Shown here in pieces: positions 54,973-64,000 of a stretch of DNA of 64,000 nucleotides. A program made the position numbers and the translations under genes. The first letter of the stretch is position 1; each line of letters opens with the position of its first letter. Where the stretch lies: contig CALSMP010000013.1 in NCBI GenBank assembly GCA_943787485.1, forward strand, positions 1-64,000. Direction: 5' to 3'. The notes under the pieces were generated by a model. It saw only the letters and a program-made list of their open reading frames with translations, did not search any database and was not told the origin of the DNA. The DNA comes from an uncultured Luminiphilus sp. (lineage in GTDB: Bacteria; Pseudomonadota; Gammaproteobacteria; Pseudomonadales; Halieaceae).

Positions 54973-55994
54973 TGGCGACTACCTTTGACGTTGCCCTTGT
55001 AGGTGCCACGGGTGCTGTTGGCGAGGCAATGATCGAAATTTTGGAGCAGCGTGATTTTCCGGTGGGTATCTTGTATCCCCTCGCTTCAGCCCGCTCCGCC
55101 GGCAAGACTGTCCGCTTTAAAGGTAAATCCCTGAAGGTGCAGGACCTCGCAGAATTTGATTTCACCCAGGCTCAAATTGGACTGTTTTCCGCCGGCGGTG
55201 ATATTTCGGCCGAGTTCGCACCAAAGGCCGCTGCGGCCGGCTGTGTAGTGGTCGACAATACATCACACTTTCGAAGGGACGAAGATATTCCTCTTGTTGT
55301 TCCCGAGGTTAACCCGCATGCGGTAGCCGGTTACAAGGCCAGAGGAATCATCGCCAATCCCAACTGCTCGACGATACAAATGTTGGTCGCCCTGAAGCCA
55401 ATTTACGACGCGGTAGGTATCGCCCGAATTAACGTAGCGACTTACCAAGCTGTTAGCGGCACAGGGAAAGAGGGTATTGAAGAGCTGGCGACACAAACAG
55501 CGAAGTTACTTAATGGGCAGGCTATAGAAACCCGGGTTTACCCGCGTCAAATTGCCTTCAATTTGCTGCCACATATCGATAGTTTTCAGGACAATGGTTA
55601 CACCCGTGAAGAGATGAAGATGGTCTGGGAGACGCAAAAAATATTCGAAGATGATACGGTCGAGGTCAATCCGACCTGCGTGCGCGTCCCCGTCTTTTAT
55701 GGACATAGCGAAGCCGTACATATTGAGACTCGATCAAAATTGACCGCGGAGGATGCCCGTAAATTACTGGAACAGGCGCCGGGCGTTGTTGTGCTTGACG
55801 ACCAGAGCGATGGTGGCTATCCCACCCCAGTCGTCGATAGTGCCGGGACAGATCCTGTCTACGTTGGGCGAGTGAGGGAGGACATTTCCCACCCGATGGG
55901 GCTCAACTTGTGGGTCGTTTCCGACAATGTTCGCAAGGGTGCCGCACTAAACAGTGTGCAAATTGCCGAGCTACTGGTCACTTCCTACCTGTAA
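54972..55994 (+). CDS. asd: Aspartate-semialdehyde dehydrogenase
   Basis: Reduces aspartyl phosphate to aspartate semialdehyde for lysine, threonine, methionine and diaminopimelate. VGATGAVGEAMIEIL binds NADP, and the catalytic Cys is in NPNCSTIQM. RVPVFYGHSEAVHIE follows. 340 aa, typical. ATG 54972 shares a base with the leuB stop. The leuCDB-asd-fimV-truA order is a well-known gammaproteobacterial arrangement. Confidence 0.96.
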   Translation: MATTFDVALVGATGAVGEAMIEILEQRDFPVGILYPLASARSAGKTVRFKGKSLKVQDLAEFDFTQAQIGLFSAGGDISAEFAPKAAAAGCVVVDNTSHFRRDEDIPLVVPEVNPHAVAGYKARGIIANPNCSTIQMLVALKPIYDAVGIARINVATYQAVSGTGKEGIEELATQTAKLLNGQAIETRVYPRQIAFNLLPHIDSFQDNGYTREEMKMVWETQKIFEDDTVEVNPTCVRVPVFYGHSEAVHIETRSKLTAEDARKLLEQAPGVVVLDDQSDGGYPTPVVDSAGTDPVYVGRVREDISHPMGLNLWVVSDNVRKGAALNSVQIAELLVTSYL

Positions 55995-56211
55995 CATAGG
56001 GGCCTCGCGAAAGACTTGCTCCAGTGTAGAAGAAGGTTTCGACCTGTTGGAAATAGTGGTAAAAGTCAGGTGTAGGGGTATCGCGAGGCTGGTTGCCGTG
56101 ACGTTTCGGGGTGGGCGCGAGCTTGGCCGGTGCATTAACGACTGGTCCGCTTGGGATTTTTGATGCAGGGAGCAGGGAATGCTCGGACGCATGTTCAGGG
56201 GATACGGATAT

Positions 56212-58416
56212 ATGAATACCTGTAGAAAGGCATTACTCACTATTACGCTTGCTGTTCTCTCGCAGACAGCACTGGGGCTCGGGCTGGGTGATATAACCTT
56301 GAAGTCCTACGTTAATGAGCCATTCGAGGCCACTATTGATTTGCTCGACGTTGGCGCGCTGCGACCTGAGGACATTCGTATCCGTCTAGGTACCCAGGAG
56401 GACTTTGATCGTCTCGGCGTTGAGCGGGCGTATTTTTTGACCGGCATTCAGTTTGAGATTTTGCTGGAGGAGGGTGGAGCAAGAATCTTGCTCACTACTG
56501 GCGAGGTGCTGGTCGAGCCCTACCTAGACTTTTTGCTTGAGGCCAGATGGCCTTCAGGGCGGTTGTTACGTGAATATACGGTGCTTGTAGACCTGCCCCC
56601 AATGCCCTCGAGCATTGCCACTAGCGCGCCTCAAGAGGCCATGGAATCGACGGATGTCGCCGCCGCCGCGGAGATCCCACCAGCCGGCTCGGCGGGGCAG
56701 GCCGGAGGTAAGCGAGATTATGATAGGGACGCTAAGCCAACGCCGACGGCGGGTGGCAACTATTTGGTCGCCCGAGACGATACCTTATGGCAAATCGCTG
56801 CCTCTGCGGCGCTGCCCGGGGTCTCTGTGGAACAGACAATGCTGGCGACGGTCGCCAAGAATCCCAGGGCATTTACTCGCGGTAACATCAACGGACTAAA
56901 AGCGGGGTATGTGCTCTCACTACCGACCGAGGCTGATTTATCGATGACCCTATCAGAAGCAACCAGTGCGGTTGCTTCACAGAACAGTGATTGGGCGTCT
57001 GGCGTTGTCAGCCAGCCGGTTCTTCGCGTCGTTGCCGACAACGATCTGGAGGCTGACGACAGCTCTTTCGTGGATGACGATCCCTGGACGAGCACAAGCA
57101 CGCCATTGGGTGGCGATGAGCAGAGTCAGGAAGAGGCTGAGGCCCTGACACCGGCCGCAAATACCCCGGCGCAAAGTAGCGATCAGGGACAAGAGGCAAA
57201 GGTCGCTGAAAAAGAGTTTGCCGCAGAGAACGGTGCTGGAGAAGAACAGGGTGAGCCCTCTACGCCCGATGTCTCACTAGGTGCGCTAGCGGATATTGAG
57301 GCGCAGGTGGCTGAATTATCGGGACAACTCGGCAATCTGCGGGAGCTTGTTGCGATCAAGGACAAGCAGATTGCAGAGCTCCAGGCGTCACTCGCCGCTA
57401 AACAGACATCGACCCCGGCGGCGTCCGTAACCTTTGCTTTGTCGTCGCTCCTTTACCTTGCCGCTGGCGCTGCAGTTGGTGCACTTGTACTGTTCCTCGT
57501 ATTGCGATTACGCAACATCCCTGAATCGCCAGAGCCAAGCCCGGATACTGTGGAGACGGAGCCAGTCATGGCGCCCGTGCCGGCAGAAGAGGATTCACAG
57601 GCAGCGAGTGAAGGCACAAAACCCTCAGGCGGCGCCATTCAAGAGGCGCTGGCCGAGGCGGAGATTTACGTATCCTTTGGTCGTCATCAGCAAGCTCTCA
57701 ACCTGCTCGCCGCTGTGACCAAAAAGACATCAGGCGCAGAGGCCGCAGAGGCCTATTGCAAAATGATTGAGATAGCGTTGGCCAACGACCGCCCGGAAGA
57801 GGCCGCGCAGTGGTTGACTCAGGTAGAGGCAATTGGAACCCCCGAGCAAGTCGCATCTGCCACCAGTGCAGTGCGGAGCGTTGCCGCAACGCCGCCAGAT
57901 TTGGGTGAGCTTGGTGATGGCGTGGCGCGATCCGAGGTCGATGAGCTGGAAATGCCACCGACAGTGGATCCAGCGTTTGATGTGCGGACAGAGGGAGACG
58001 AGCTTCAGCCAACAGATGTTACCGATGCCACACAATCGGCGCAGCTTTCACAAGAACCACTTGAATTCCAAGACTTGGAGTTGAGCGAGTTGCCGGCCGA
58101 TGACTCCTCGGACCCTGCTGTGGCTATCCTCAGCGAGACGTATGAGAAGGATGTGCCGGTTAAACTGCCTCCTGAACTTGCCGCAGTACTAGGCACGGAT
58201 GTCGTTCCGCCTGTTGAAGAAGTAGTAGAGAGTGAGGCAGAGACGCTCGTCTATGCCAGTGAGACCGATCCGATGGATGCCAAACTTGACCTGGCCAGGG
58301 CCTATATCGATATGGGTGATGAGGAAGGTGCCCGCCCGATACTTGAAGACGTTGTGGTAAATGGTGATCTGCGTCAGCAGGCTGAGGCTAGAGAGCTACT
58401 CGTCCACATTGTCTGA
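56212..58416 (+). CDS. fimV: FimV/HubP-family polar hub protein
   Basis: Inner-membrane polar organiser linked to type IV pili and chemotaxis proteins. A signal peptide (KALLTITLAVLSQTALG) precedes a beta-rich domain starting GDITLKSYVNEPFEATIDLL. A LysM-like peptidoglycan domain lies near NYLVARDDTLWQIAASAALPG. Acidic linkers, a coiled coil (IEAQVAELSGQLGNLRELVAI) and a membrane helix follow. The cytoplasmic C-terminus carries TPR-like parts and the FimV motif DPMDAKLDLARAYIDMGDEEGA. ATG 56179, with GGAG upstream, is an alternative that adds 11 residues. 734 aa. Confidence 0.9.
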   Translation: MNTCRKALLTITLAVLSQTALGLGLGDITLKSYVNEPFEATIDLLDVGALRPEDIRIRLGTQEDFDRLGVERAYFLTGIQFEILLEEGGARILLTTGEVLVEPYLDFLLEARWPSGRLLREYTVLVDLPPMPSSIATSAPQEAMESTDVAAAAEIPPAGSAGQAGGKRDYDRDAKPTPTAGGNYLVARDDTLWQIAASAALPGVSVEQTMLATVAKNPRAFTRGNINGLKAGYVLSLPTEADLSMTLSEATSAVASQNSDWASGVVSQPVLRVVADNDLEADDSSFVDDDPWTSTSTPLGGDEQSQEEAEALTPAANTPAQSSDQGQEAKVAEKEFAAENGAGEEQGEPSTPDVSLGALADIEAQVAELSGQLGNLRELVAIKDKQIAELQASLAAKQTSTPAASVTFALSSLLYLAAGAAVGALVLFLVLRLRNIPESPEPSPDTVETEPVMAPVPAEEDSQAASEGTKPSGGAIQEALAEAEIYVSFGRHQQALNLLAAVTKKTSGAEAAEAYCKMIEIALANDRPEEAAQWLTQVEAIGTPEQVASATSAVRSVAATPPDLGELGDGVARSEVDELEMPPTVDPAFDVRTEGDELQPTDVTDATQSAQLSQEPLEFQDLELSELPADDSSDPAVAILSETYEKDVPVKLPPELAAVLGTDVVPPVEEVVESEAETLVYASETDPMDAKLDLARAYIDMGDEEGARPILEDVVVNGDLRQQAEARELLVHIV

Positions 58417-59254
58417 CCCTCGGTACAGGTTTGATCCGACTCCCTTGGCTATCGGCACGCGGGTCGCGCTGCGCATTGAATATCTAGGAACCAGCTACTG
58501 CGGATGGCAGGCGCAACCCCATTTGCCAGTTGCCACTGTTCAGGAGTGTCTTGAACAGGCACTCGGAAAAGTAGCGGACCAGCCGGTGACGACCCACTGC
58601 GCGGGACGAACCGATACCGGCGTGCATGGATTTGCACAAATCGCGCACTTTGATGACCCCGTGGGCCGCAGTGGCAAGGCTTGGGTGATGGGAGCGAATG
58701 GCCAATTGCCCCCAGATATCAGGATACATTGGGCGCATCCGGTCGATCAGAGTTTTCACGCTCGCCACAGTGCCTTGGCTAGGCGTTATCGCTATGTCGT
58801 TGCCAATACCACTGTGCGCCCTGCGCATCTGGCCTCTTTGGTCACGTGGCAGCGCCGGCCCCTTGCGGTGGAGACGATGTCTGCGGCTGCTGAGGCGCTG
58901 GTAGGTAGCCATGATTTTTCGGCTTTCCGCGCGGCCCAATGTCAGGCAAACAGCCCGATACGCGAAGTGTATAGTTTGGAGGTACGGCGCTGGAATGACT
59001 TTGTGGTGCTCGATATTGCGGCGAATGCCTTTCTCCATCACATGGTTCGAAACATGGCGGGTGCTTTAATGTCCGTTGGCACCGGTTCGCGACCGGTTGA
59101 CTGGCTCCACGAACTCCTGGCGAGTCGGGATCGCACCTTGGGCGCCGATACCGCCTCCAGCGCGGGGCTCTATTTGGTCGGCGTGGACTATCCAGCAGAT
59201 TATGGACTGCCATCGACGCCAGCAGGCCCCTCCTGGCTAACCGGGTACGTCTAA
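58409..59254 (+). CDS. truA: tRNA pseudouridine(38-40) synthase
   Basis: Isomerises uridines 38-40 in the anticodon stem. The catalytic Asp lies in CAGRTDTGVHG; early YLGTSYCGWQAQP and late NAFLHHMVRNMAG are hallmarks. The start is uncertain: no ATG lies close before the conserved part. TTG 58409, overlapping the fimV stop, is chosen; ATG 58361 would add 16 residues inside fimV. About 281 aa, close to the family norm. Confidence 0.93.
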   Translation: MSDPRYRFDPTPLAIGTRVALRIEYLGTSYCGWQAQPHLPVATVQECLEQALGKVADQPVTTHCAGRTDTGVHGFAQIAHFDDPVGRSGKAWVMGANGQLPPDIRIHWAHPVDQSFHARHSALARRYRYVVANTTVRPAHLASLVTWQRRPLAVETMSAAAEALVGSHDFSAFRAAQCQANSPIREVYSLEVRRWNDFVVLDIAANAFLHHMVRNMAGALMSVGTGSRPVDWLHELLASRDRTLGADTASSAGLYLVGVDYPADYGLPSTPAGPSWLTGYV

Positions 59255-59372
59255 AGGCTTTTTTTTGGCTAGAGGTTTGTGCAACACGGTTTTATACCAA
59301 TTGGAGTGCTCTCGGTAGCCCGGAGTTCTGATAAACTCCGCCCCCGCGATAGTTCGGTGGGACGGGGTGTTG

Positions 59373-60008
59373 GTGAGAGTCCAGGTTAAAATGTGTGGCA
59401 TTACCCGTCCCGAGGATGCGGTAACCGCTGTGGCCCACGGGGTCAGCGCGCTGGGCCTGCTGTTTTGGTCAGGTAGTTCTCGCTTCGTATCAATTGAGCA
59501 GGCGCGGGAAATATGTGCGGCAGTGCCGCCGCTGACGCCCGTGGTTGGTCTCTTTGTTGATGCCACCGAGGCGGAGGTCGAACGGGTTTTGGCTGATGTG
59601 CCGATCAATCTGTTACAGCTGCACGGTGATGAGACGCCGTCTTTTTGCGAACAGTGGCAAGTGCCTTATATCAAGGCATTGAAGGCGCTGCCTGGAGCAA
59701 ATCTGTTAGATCAGGCCGCGGCTTTCCCGCGGGCGCGGGGCTTTTTGTTGGATGCCGTGCACAACGGCCAGTTTGGGGGTACCGGTCAGACCTTTGACTG
59801 GAGCTTGGTTCCGCCAGAATTCGACCGCCCGCTTGTTTTGGCAGGAGGGCTCAACCCCGCTACTGTAGGGGAGGCAATATCACGCCTACGCCCCGTGGCA
59901 GTCGACGTAAGCTCAGGGGTTGAGGTGTCGCCGGGGGTAAAAGACCCCGAAAAAATCAGGCAATTCATGCAGGCCGTTCAAGCGGCGGAAGAGGTGAGAG
60001 CGACATGA
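59373..60008 (+). CDS. trpF: Phosphoribosylanthranilate isomerase
   Basis: Amadori rearrangement in tryptophan synthesis, TIM barrel of 211 aa. The catalytic Cys is in [11 protein letters not shown] and the Asp in [15 protein letters not shown] and VSSGVE phosphate-binding regions are present. The start is one of two GTG codons, 59367 or 59373. A CGGAGTT/AACTCCG inverted repeat at 59321-59340 lies just before it without a T tract. The last bases overlap trpB. Confidence 0.94.
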   Translation: MRVQVKMCGITRPEDAVTAVAHGVSALGLLFWSGSSRFVSIEQAREICAAVPPLTPVVGLFVDATEAEVERVLADVPINLLQLHGDETPSFCEQWQVPYIKALKALPGANLLDQAAAFPRARGFLLDAVHNGQFGGTGQTFDWSLVPPEFDRPLVLAGGLNPATVGEAISRLRPVAVDVSSGVEVSPGVKDPEKIRQFMQAVQAAEEVRAT

Positions 60009-61225
60009 CCGAAATGCACAGCCCCGAGTTTTTTGCGTCGGTACCCGATCCCCAGGGTCGGTTTGGCCCCTATGGGGGTAAGTTTGTGGCCGAAACGCTG
60101 ATGACCGCACTGGCTGATCTGGAAGCATTGTATCGGGATCTTTCGACAGACCCGGCGTTTCAGAGCCAGTTCGATTCCGACCTGGCACACTACGTGGGTC
60201 GTCCTTCGCCCCTGTATGAGGCAGCACGCATTTCTGATGAGATCGGCGGCGCGCGCATCTTTTTGAAGCGCGAGGATTTAAATCACACCGGTGCGCATAA
60301 AGTAAACAACACCATTGGTCAGGCGTTGTTGGCGAAACACATGGGCAAGAAGCGGGTGATTGCGGAGACAGGTGCAGGGCAGCACGGCGTCGCGAGTGCG
60401 ACGGTTGCCGCTCGCCTCGGACTTGAGTGTCACGTGTTTATGGGCGCTGAAGACGTGCAACGCCAATCGCTCAATGTGTATCGCATGAAGCTTTTGGGTG
60501 CTGAAGTGATCCCGGTGACCTCGGGGTCAAGAACGCTTAAGGATGCCATGAATGAGGCCTTGCGGGACTGGGTCACCTACGTGGACAACACCTTCTATAT
60601 TATTGGCACTGTAGCGGGACCCCACCCATACCCCATGTTGGTGCGAGATTTCCAAAGTGTGATCGGTCGGGAGGCCCGACGGCAATGCCTCGAGCGCAAT
60701 GGCCGTTTACCCGATGCACTAGTCGCTTGTGTCGGCGGGGGCTCCAACGCAATCGGTCTTTTTCATCCGTTTTTGCCCGACGAGGGTGTTGCGATGTATG
60801 GGGTAGAGGCTGGCGGGCATGGCGTGGAGACCGGCGAGCACGCGGCGCCTCTTTCGGCCGGGACGCCCGGGGTTCTACACGGCAACCGAACCTATCTCAT
60901 GCAGGATGAAAATGGGCAGATCCTGCATACCCATTCTGTATCGGCTGGTTTGGATTACCCGGGAGTGGGCCCCGAGCACGCCTGGCTTAAGGACATCGGG
61001 CGCGTGCAGTATGTTTCGGCAAATGACGATGAAGCGCTGACCGCGTTTCATCGCTGGACACGAATGGAAGGCATCATGCCCGCATTAGAGACAGCTCATG
61101 CGTTGGCTTATGCAGAGAAACTCGCGGCGGATATGTCCCCTGATCAACACATTGTGGTCAACCTCTCGGGCCGCGGCGACAAAGATATTCTCACCGTCGC
61201 TGCAATTGATGGTATTGAGCTGTAA
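60005..61225 (+). CDS. trpB: Tryptophan synthase, beta chain
   Basis: PLP enzyme joining indole and serine to tryptophan. The Schiff-base Lys99 is in [27 protein letters not shown] and the phosphate-binding [10 protein letters not shown] are complete. 406 aa. Its ATGA overlaps the trpF stop; trpA follows after 21 bp, so the three form one unit. Confidence 0.97.
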   Translation: MTEMHSPEFFASVPDPQGRFGPYGGKFVAETLMTALADLEALYRDLSTDPAFQSQFDSDLAHYVGRPSPLYEAARISDEIGGARIFLKREDLNHTGAHKVNNTIGQALLAKHMGKKRVIAETGAGQHGVASATVAARLGLECHVFMGAEDVQRQSLNVYRMKLLGAEVIPVTSGSRTLKDAMNEALRDWVTYVDNTFYIIGTVAGPHPYPMLVRDFQSVIGREARRQCLERNGRLPDALVACVGGGSNAIGLFHPFLPDEGVAMYGVEAGGHGVETGEHAAPLSAGTPGVLHGNRTYLMQDENGQILHTHSVSAGLDYPGVGPEHAWLKDIGRVQYVSANDDEALTAFHRWTRMEGIMPALETAHALAYAEKLAADMSPDQHIVVNLSGRGDKDILTVAAIDGIEL

Positions 61226-61246
61226 ATTGGGTAAACAGGACATAGC

Positions 61247-62074
61247 GTGACCAGACTCTCCACATGCTTTGACGCTTTGCGCGCGGACAACCGAAAGGCC
61301 GTTATTCCCTACATTGTGGCGGGTGATCCGTCGAGAGAGGGCACGGTCACGCTAATGCATCGTTTGGTCGACGCTGGCGCTGACATTGTAGAGCTGGGCG
61401 TCCCGTTTTCTGACCCTATGTCAGAGGGCCCCGTCATTCAAAAAGGCCACGAGCGGGCGCTGGCAAACGGAATTAGTCTCCGGGATGTCTTGGCTATGGT
61501 GACCGAGTTTCGAGAGCACAACACGGATACCCCGGTTGTTGTGATGGGGTATGCCAACCCCGTGGAGCGAATGGGCTATGCGTCGTTCGCTGATGCCTGC
61601 GCACAGGCAGGTGTCGATGGTTTGATCACCGTAGATTTACCGCCCGAGGAGGTGAAACCTCTGAACGCCGAGCTGACCCGGGTCAGTATTGACAATATAT
61701 TTCTTATTTCACCCACAACACCCGAGGCGAGAATCAAAACAATCGTTGAATCGGCATCGGGCTTTATTTATTACGTGGCGGTCAAGGGCGTTACCGGCGC
61801 CGGGCACTTGGATACCGCTGAAGTGTTTTCCTACATGAGCAAAATCAAGGCCGAGACTGCACTCCCAGTTTGCGTGGGCTTTGGCATCAAGGATGCGGCG
61901 TCGGCCTCTTCTATAGCCAGCGTTGCCGATGGCGCGGTGGTGGGGAGTGCGCTCATCGACATTATGGCCCAGGCTATGGCTGATGGTGACACCGAGCAGA
62001 CCGCTGCTGACCATGCTATCGCCTTGCTCGCCGACATCCGTCAAGGTGTTGATCACGTATCTAGGGGTAACTAA
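61247..62074 (+). CDS. trpA: Tryptophan synthase, alpha chain
   Basis: Cleaves indole-glycerol phosphate and channels indole to TrpB. Catalytic Glu49 is in VELGVPFSDP. The second catalytic position, Asp60 in the Salmonella enzyme (LADGP), reads Glu here (MSEGP), a conservative swap. The phosphate-binding region near GVTGAGH and VGFGIKDA is normal. 275 aa. The GTG start at 61247 lies 21 bp after trpB. Confidence 0.95.
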   Translation: MTRLSTCFDALRADNRKAVIPYIVAGDPSREGTVTLMHRLVDAGADIVELGVPFSDPMSEGPVIQKGHERALANGISLRDVLAMVTEFREHNTDTPVVVMGYANPVERMGYASFADACAQAGVDGLITVDLPPEEVKPLNAELTRVSIDNIFLISPTTPEARIKTIVESASGFIYYVAVKGVTGAGHLDTAEVFSYMSKIKAETALPVCVGFGIKDAASASSIASVADGAVVGSALIDIMAQAMADGDTEQTAADHAIALLADIRQGVDHVSRGN

Positions 62075-62118
62075 CTTCCTAGGGGTATAATCGCGCTCAA
62101 GAGAGCACGGAGTTCGCT

Positions 62119-63000
62119 ATGAGCTGGATTGACAAGATATTGCCATCAGGGGTGCGCAAGGATGAAACCCCGTCGCGTCGAGCAAGCATCCCCGAGGGCC
62201 TGTGGAAGAAGTGCGTCAAGTGCGATTCAGCCCTCTATCGCCCCGACCTCGAGAGAAATCAAGAGGTATGCCCGAAGTGTGATCATCATATGCGGATTGG
62301 AGCGCGCCAGCGGCTTGATATTTTCCTTGATAATACCGGCAGGGAAGAGCTCTTCGCCGATCTCGAACCCATCGACCGCCTTAAATTCAAAGACAAACGG
62401 CGATACAAAGAGCGGTTGGTCGCGGCCCAGAAAAGTACGGGTGAGAAAGATGCCTTGATCGCCATGGCGGGCAAGCTAAAGGGGCTGTCGGTGGTAGCCG
62501 TTGCCTTTGAGTTTAATTTTCACGGCGGGTCCATGGGCTATGCGGTGGGTGAGAAATTTACCCGGGCGGCAACGTATGCGCTTGAACACCGACTGCCCCT
62601 GATTTGTTTTGCCGCATCGGGTGGCGCTCGTATGCAGGAGGCGTTGATATCGCTGATGCAGATGGCCAAAACTTCAGCGGTACTCGAGCGGATGAAGGGT
62701 CAGGGTGTTCCTTTTATATCCGTGCTAACCGACCCAATTTACGGCGGAGTATCAGCCTCGCTAGCCCTCCTCGGTGATATTAATGTTGCAGAACCTGAGG
62801 CAAGAGCAGGATTCGCTGGGCCTAATATCATCGAGCAAACGATTCGCCAGAAGTTACCCAAAGGGTTTCAGCGAAGCGAATTTTTGCTTGAGCATGGGGC
62901 AATCGATATGATCGTACACCGCTCTGACATGAGGGATACCCTGGCACGCCTGCTTGAAAAGTTGACGGGCCTGGTGACTGCGGTTGAGGTCGAGGCGTAA
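62119..63000 (+). CDS. accD: Acetyl-CoA carboxylase carboxyltransferase, beta subunit
   Basis: Transfers the carboxyl from biotin to acetyl-CoA in the first step of fatty-acid synthesis. The N-terminal zinc ribbon has Cys pairs in KCVKC and VCPKC. The crotonase-like core has [23 protein letters not shown] and [14 protein letters not shown]. 293 aa. The zinc ribbon also lets the E. coli protein bind its own mRNA, which may apply here. Confidence 0.97.
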   Translation: MSWIDKILPSGVRKDETPSRRASIPEGLWKKCVKCDSALYRPDLERNQEVCPKCDHHMRIGARQRLDIFLDNTGREELFADLEPIDRLKFKDKRRYKERLVAAQKSTGEKDALIAMAGKLKGLSVVAVAFEFNFHGGSMGYAVGEKFTRAATYALEHRLPLICFAASGGARMQEALISLMQMAKTSAVLERMKGQGVPFISVLTDPIYGGVSASLALLGDINVAEPEARAGFAGPNIIEQTIRQKLPKGFQRSEFLLEHGAIDMIVHRSDMRDTLARLLEKLTGLVTAVEVEA

Positions 63001-63042
63001 ACTGGCGCTGGTCGCCCCGCATTGTTGTAGCGAAGGAGACAG

Positions 63043-64000
63043 GTGACCCCGTTGACCGCGTTCGAGGATCTGCCGGCCTGGCTATCACATCTCGAGACCC
63101 TGCACCCAAAAACCATCGATCTTGGCCTGGCGCGCGTGCGAACGGTCGCCGAGCGCTTGGATGTGCTTGGGGGCGGTGTTCCGACGATCATCGTTGCCGG
63201 CACTAATGGCAAGGGCACCACAGTGGCCGCTTTGCAAAGTTTGTTGCGGCAGCTGGGTTTTTCTGTGGGTGCTTACACTTCCCCCCACCTTATTGATTTT
63301 AACGAGCGCATCGTCGTCAATGGGCAGCCCGCGGTGGATTCTCGCATCCTCGACGCATTTGCAGAGATAGAATCTGCTCGGGGCGAGATCACACTGAGCT
63401 ACTTTGAGTTTGCGACGCTGGCTGCGCTGTTGGTCTTCAAACAGTCGGCTGTTGACTGGCAAGTGTTGGAGGTCGGACTCGGTGGTCGACTTGATGCCGT
63501 CAATTGTGTTGATGCCGATCTTTCCATTATCACGAGCATCGGTATCGATCACACGGAGTGGTTGGGTGAAACTCGCGAAGCAATCGCGCCCGAAAAAGCG
63601 GGGGTTGCCAGAGCGGATAAACCGGTAATTGTCGCTGAGTCGGCACTGCCTGATACGCTTTTGCCTGCCTTGAATACTATCGGGGCAGTGCCTTGGGTGA
63701 TCGGTAGAGATTGGCACTTGAACCAATGGGCAGTGGTATTGCCTGACGGGCAGCAGATCTCGCTGCCCCCCTCGGAGTCGTTGCAGCCGTCCAATCTTTC
63801 GGCAGCGGTGATAGCCCTGAAGGCGCTGGGGTTAAAGCCCACTCAAGAGCACGTCAATGCGGCGTTCAAAGCACTAAGCGTCGCTGGTCGGCAGTTTCGT
63901 CTCCACCACCGAGGTCGGGAGTGGTGGTTGGACGTGGCCCATAATCGTGAGTCGGTGGCTGCCTTGGTCAGCTCGATAGCGGCAAGCCCCCCGACAAACG
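63043..64000 (+). CDS. folC: Folylpolyglutamate/dihydrofolate synthase (partial, runs off the window)
   Basis: Adds glutamate to dihydropteroate and tetrahydrofolate. The GTG start at 63043 follows AAGGAGA at 63033-63039; because of this start it is easily missed. The protein begins TPLTAFEDLPAWLSHLE. The ATP P-loop is IVAGTNGKGTTVAA, then YTSPHL, FEFATLAAL and VGLGGRLDAVN, SIGIDHTEWLG, and AGRQFRL late on. At least 319 residues are encoded; about 100 more are expected beyond 64000. accD-folC is the standard gammaproteobacterial order. Confidence 0.95.
   Translation, partial: MTPLTAFEDLPAWLSHLETLHPKTIDLGLARVRTVAERLDVLGGGVPTIIVAGTNGKGTTVAALQSLLRQLGFSVGAYTSPHLIDFNERIVVNGQPAVDSRILDAFAEIESARGEITLSYFEFATLAALLVFKQSAVDWQVLEVGLGGRLDAVNCVDADLSIITSIGIDHTEWLGETREAIAPEKAGVARADKPVIVAESALPDTLLPALNTIGAVPWVIGRDWHLNQWAVVLPDGQQISLPPSESLQPSNLSAAVIALKALGLKPTQEHVNAAFKALSVAGRQFRLHHRGREWWLDVAHNRESVAALVSSIAASPPTN

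Noticed and set aside
59321-59340. Inverted repeat CGGAGTT/AACTCCG as a terminator between truA and trpF
   Set aside because: No T tract follows; at most it is a leader hairpin or chance palindrome.
1-64000. CRISPR array, prophage, insertion sequence or integron
   Set aside because: No regularly spaced repeats, transposase, integrase or phage structural genes were seen on either strand.

Overview
The window looks like a chromosomal segment of a marine gammaproteobacterium, most likely of the Halieaceae (OM60/NOR5) or a neighbouring cellvibrionad group. This is an inference from three things: the core block leuC-leuD-leuB-asd-fimV-truA-trpF-trpB-trpA-accD-folC, moderate to high GC, and accessory genes for laminarin, sulfate esters and alkanes. 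No rRNA, phage, insertion sequence or CRISPR array is visible; one tRNA (Arg, CCT) is present.

Layout. (1) 1-6.5 kb: ferredoxin, a CYP153 alkane-hydroxylase P450, an MHS-type MFS transporter, tRNA-Arg, an arylsulfatase and a metallo-beta-lactamase-fold alkylsulfatase-like enzyme. P450, transporter and sulfatase are broken by many single-base indels, nearly all insertions, yet correcting these restores complete proteins with ordinary stop codons. (2) 6.6-17.6 kb: housekeeping and signalling genes: a 23S rRNA uridine methyltransferase, an ArsB/NhaD-type transporter, a surface-protein remnant, the selenium pair selD-mnmH, a soluble lytic transglycosylase, a zinc-less alcohol dehydrogenase relative, and a LytS/LytTR two-component pair whose kinase carries one frameshift.

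(3) 17.7-34.9 kb: a beta-glucan (laminarin-type) utilisation locus. It holds a GH16 lipoprotein with a long multi-module tail, a fibronectin-III protein with a C-terminal sorting-type tail, two tryptophan-halogenase-family flavoproteins, a JmjC-like cupin, a SapC-family protein, a large TonB-dependent receptor, a GH3 exo-glucosidase lipoprotein and a sodium/sugar symporter. The proposed flow is: GH16 cuts polymer outside, the receptor imports oligosaccharides, GH3 releases glucose, and the symporter takes it into the cytoplasm. The role of the halogenase/SapC/cupin genes is unknown. The GH16 tail and the GH3 C-terminus share a domain type marked by a paired-cysteine motif.

(4) 34.9-51.6 kb: translation factor YciH, SlyX, and a set of lipid, ester and detoxification enzymes (amidohydrolase, aminoglycoside-phosphotransferase-like kinase, thioesterase, epoxide hydrolase, SRPBCC-SDR fusion, esterase, PlsC, dienelactone hydrolase, methyltransferase, acyl-CoA synthetase), then two unknown lipoproteins and the fused rRNA methyltransferase RlmKL. 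(5) 51.8-64 kb: the conserved biosynthetic block, tightly packed with overlapping start/stop codons, ending inside folC at the window edge.

The most interesting parts are the halogenase-containing beta-glucan locus with its shared carbohydrate-module architecture, and the insertion-biased frameshifts. The frameshifts occur only in the first 27 kb; they may be sequence errors or very recent inactivation.
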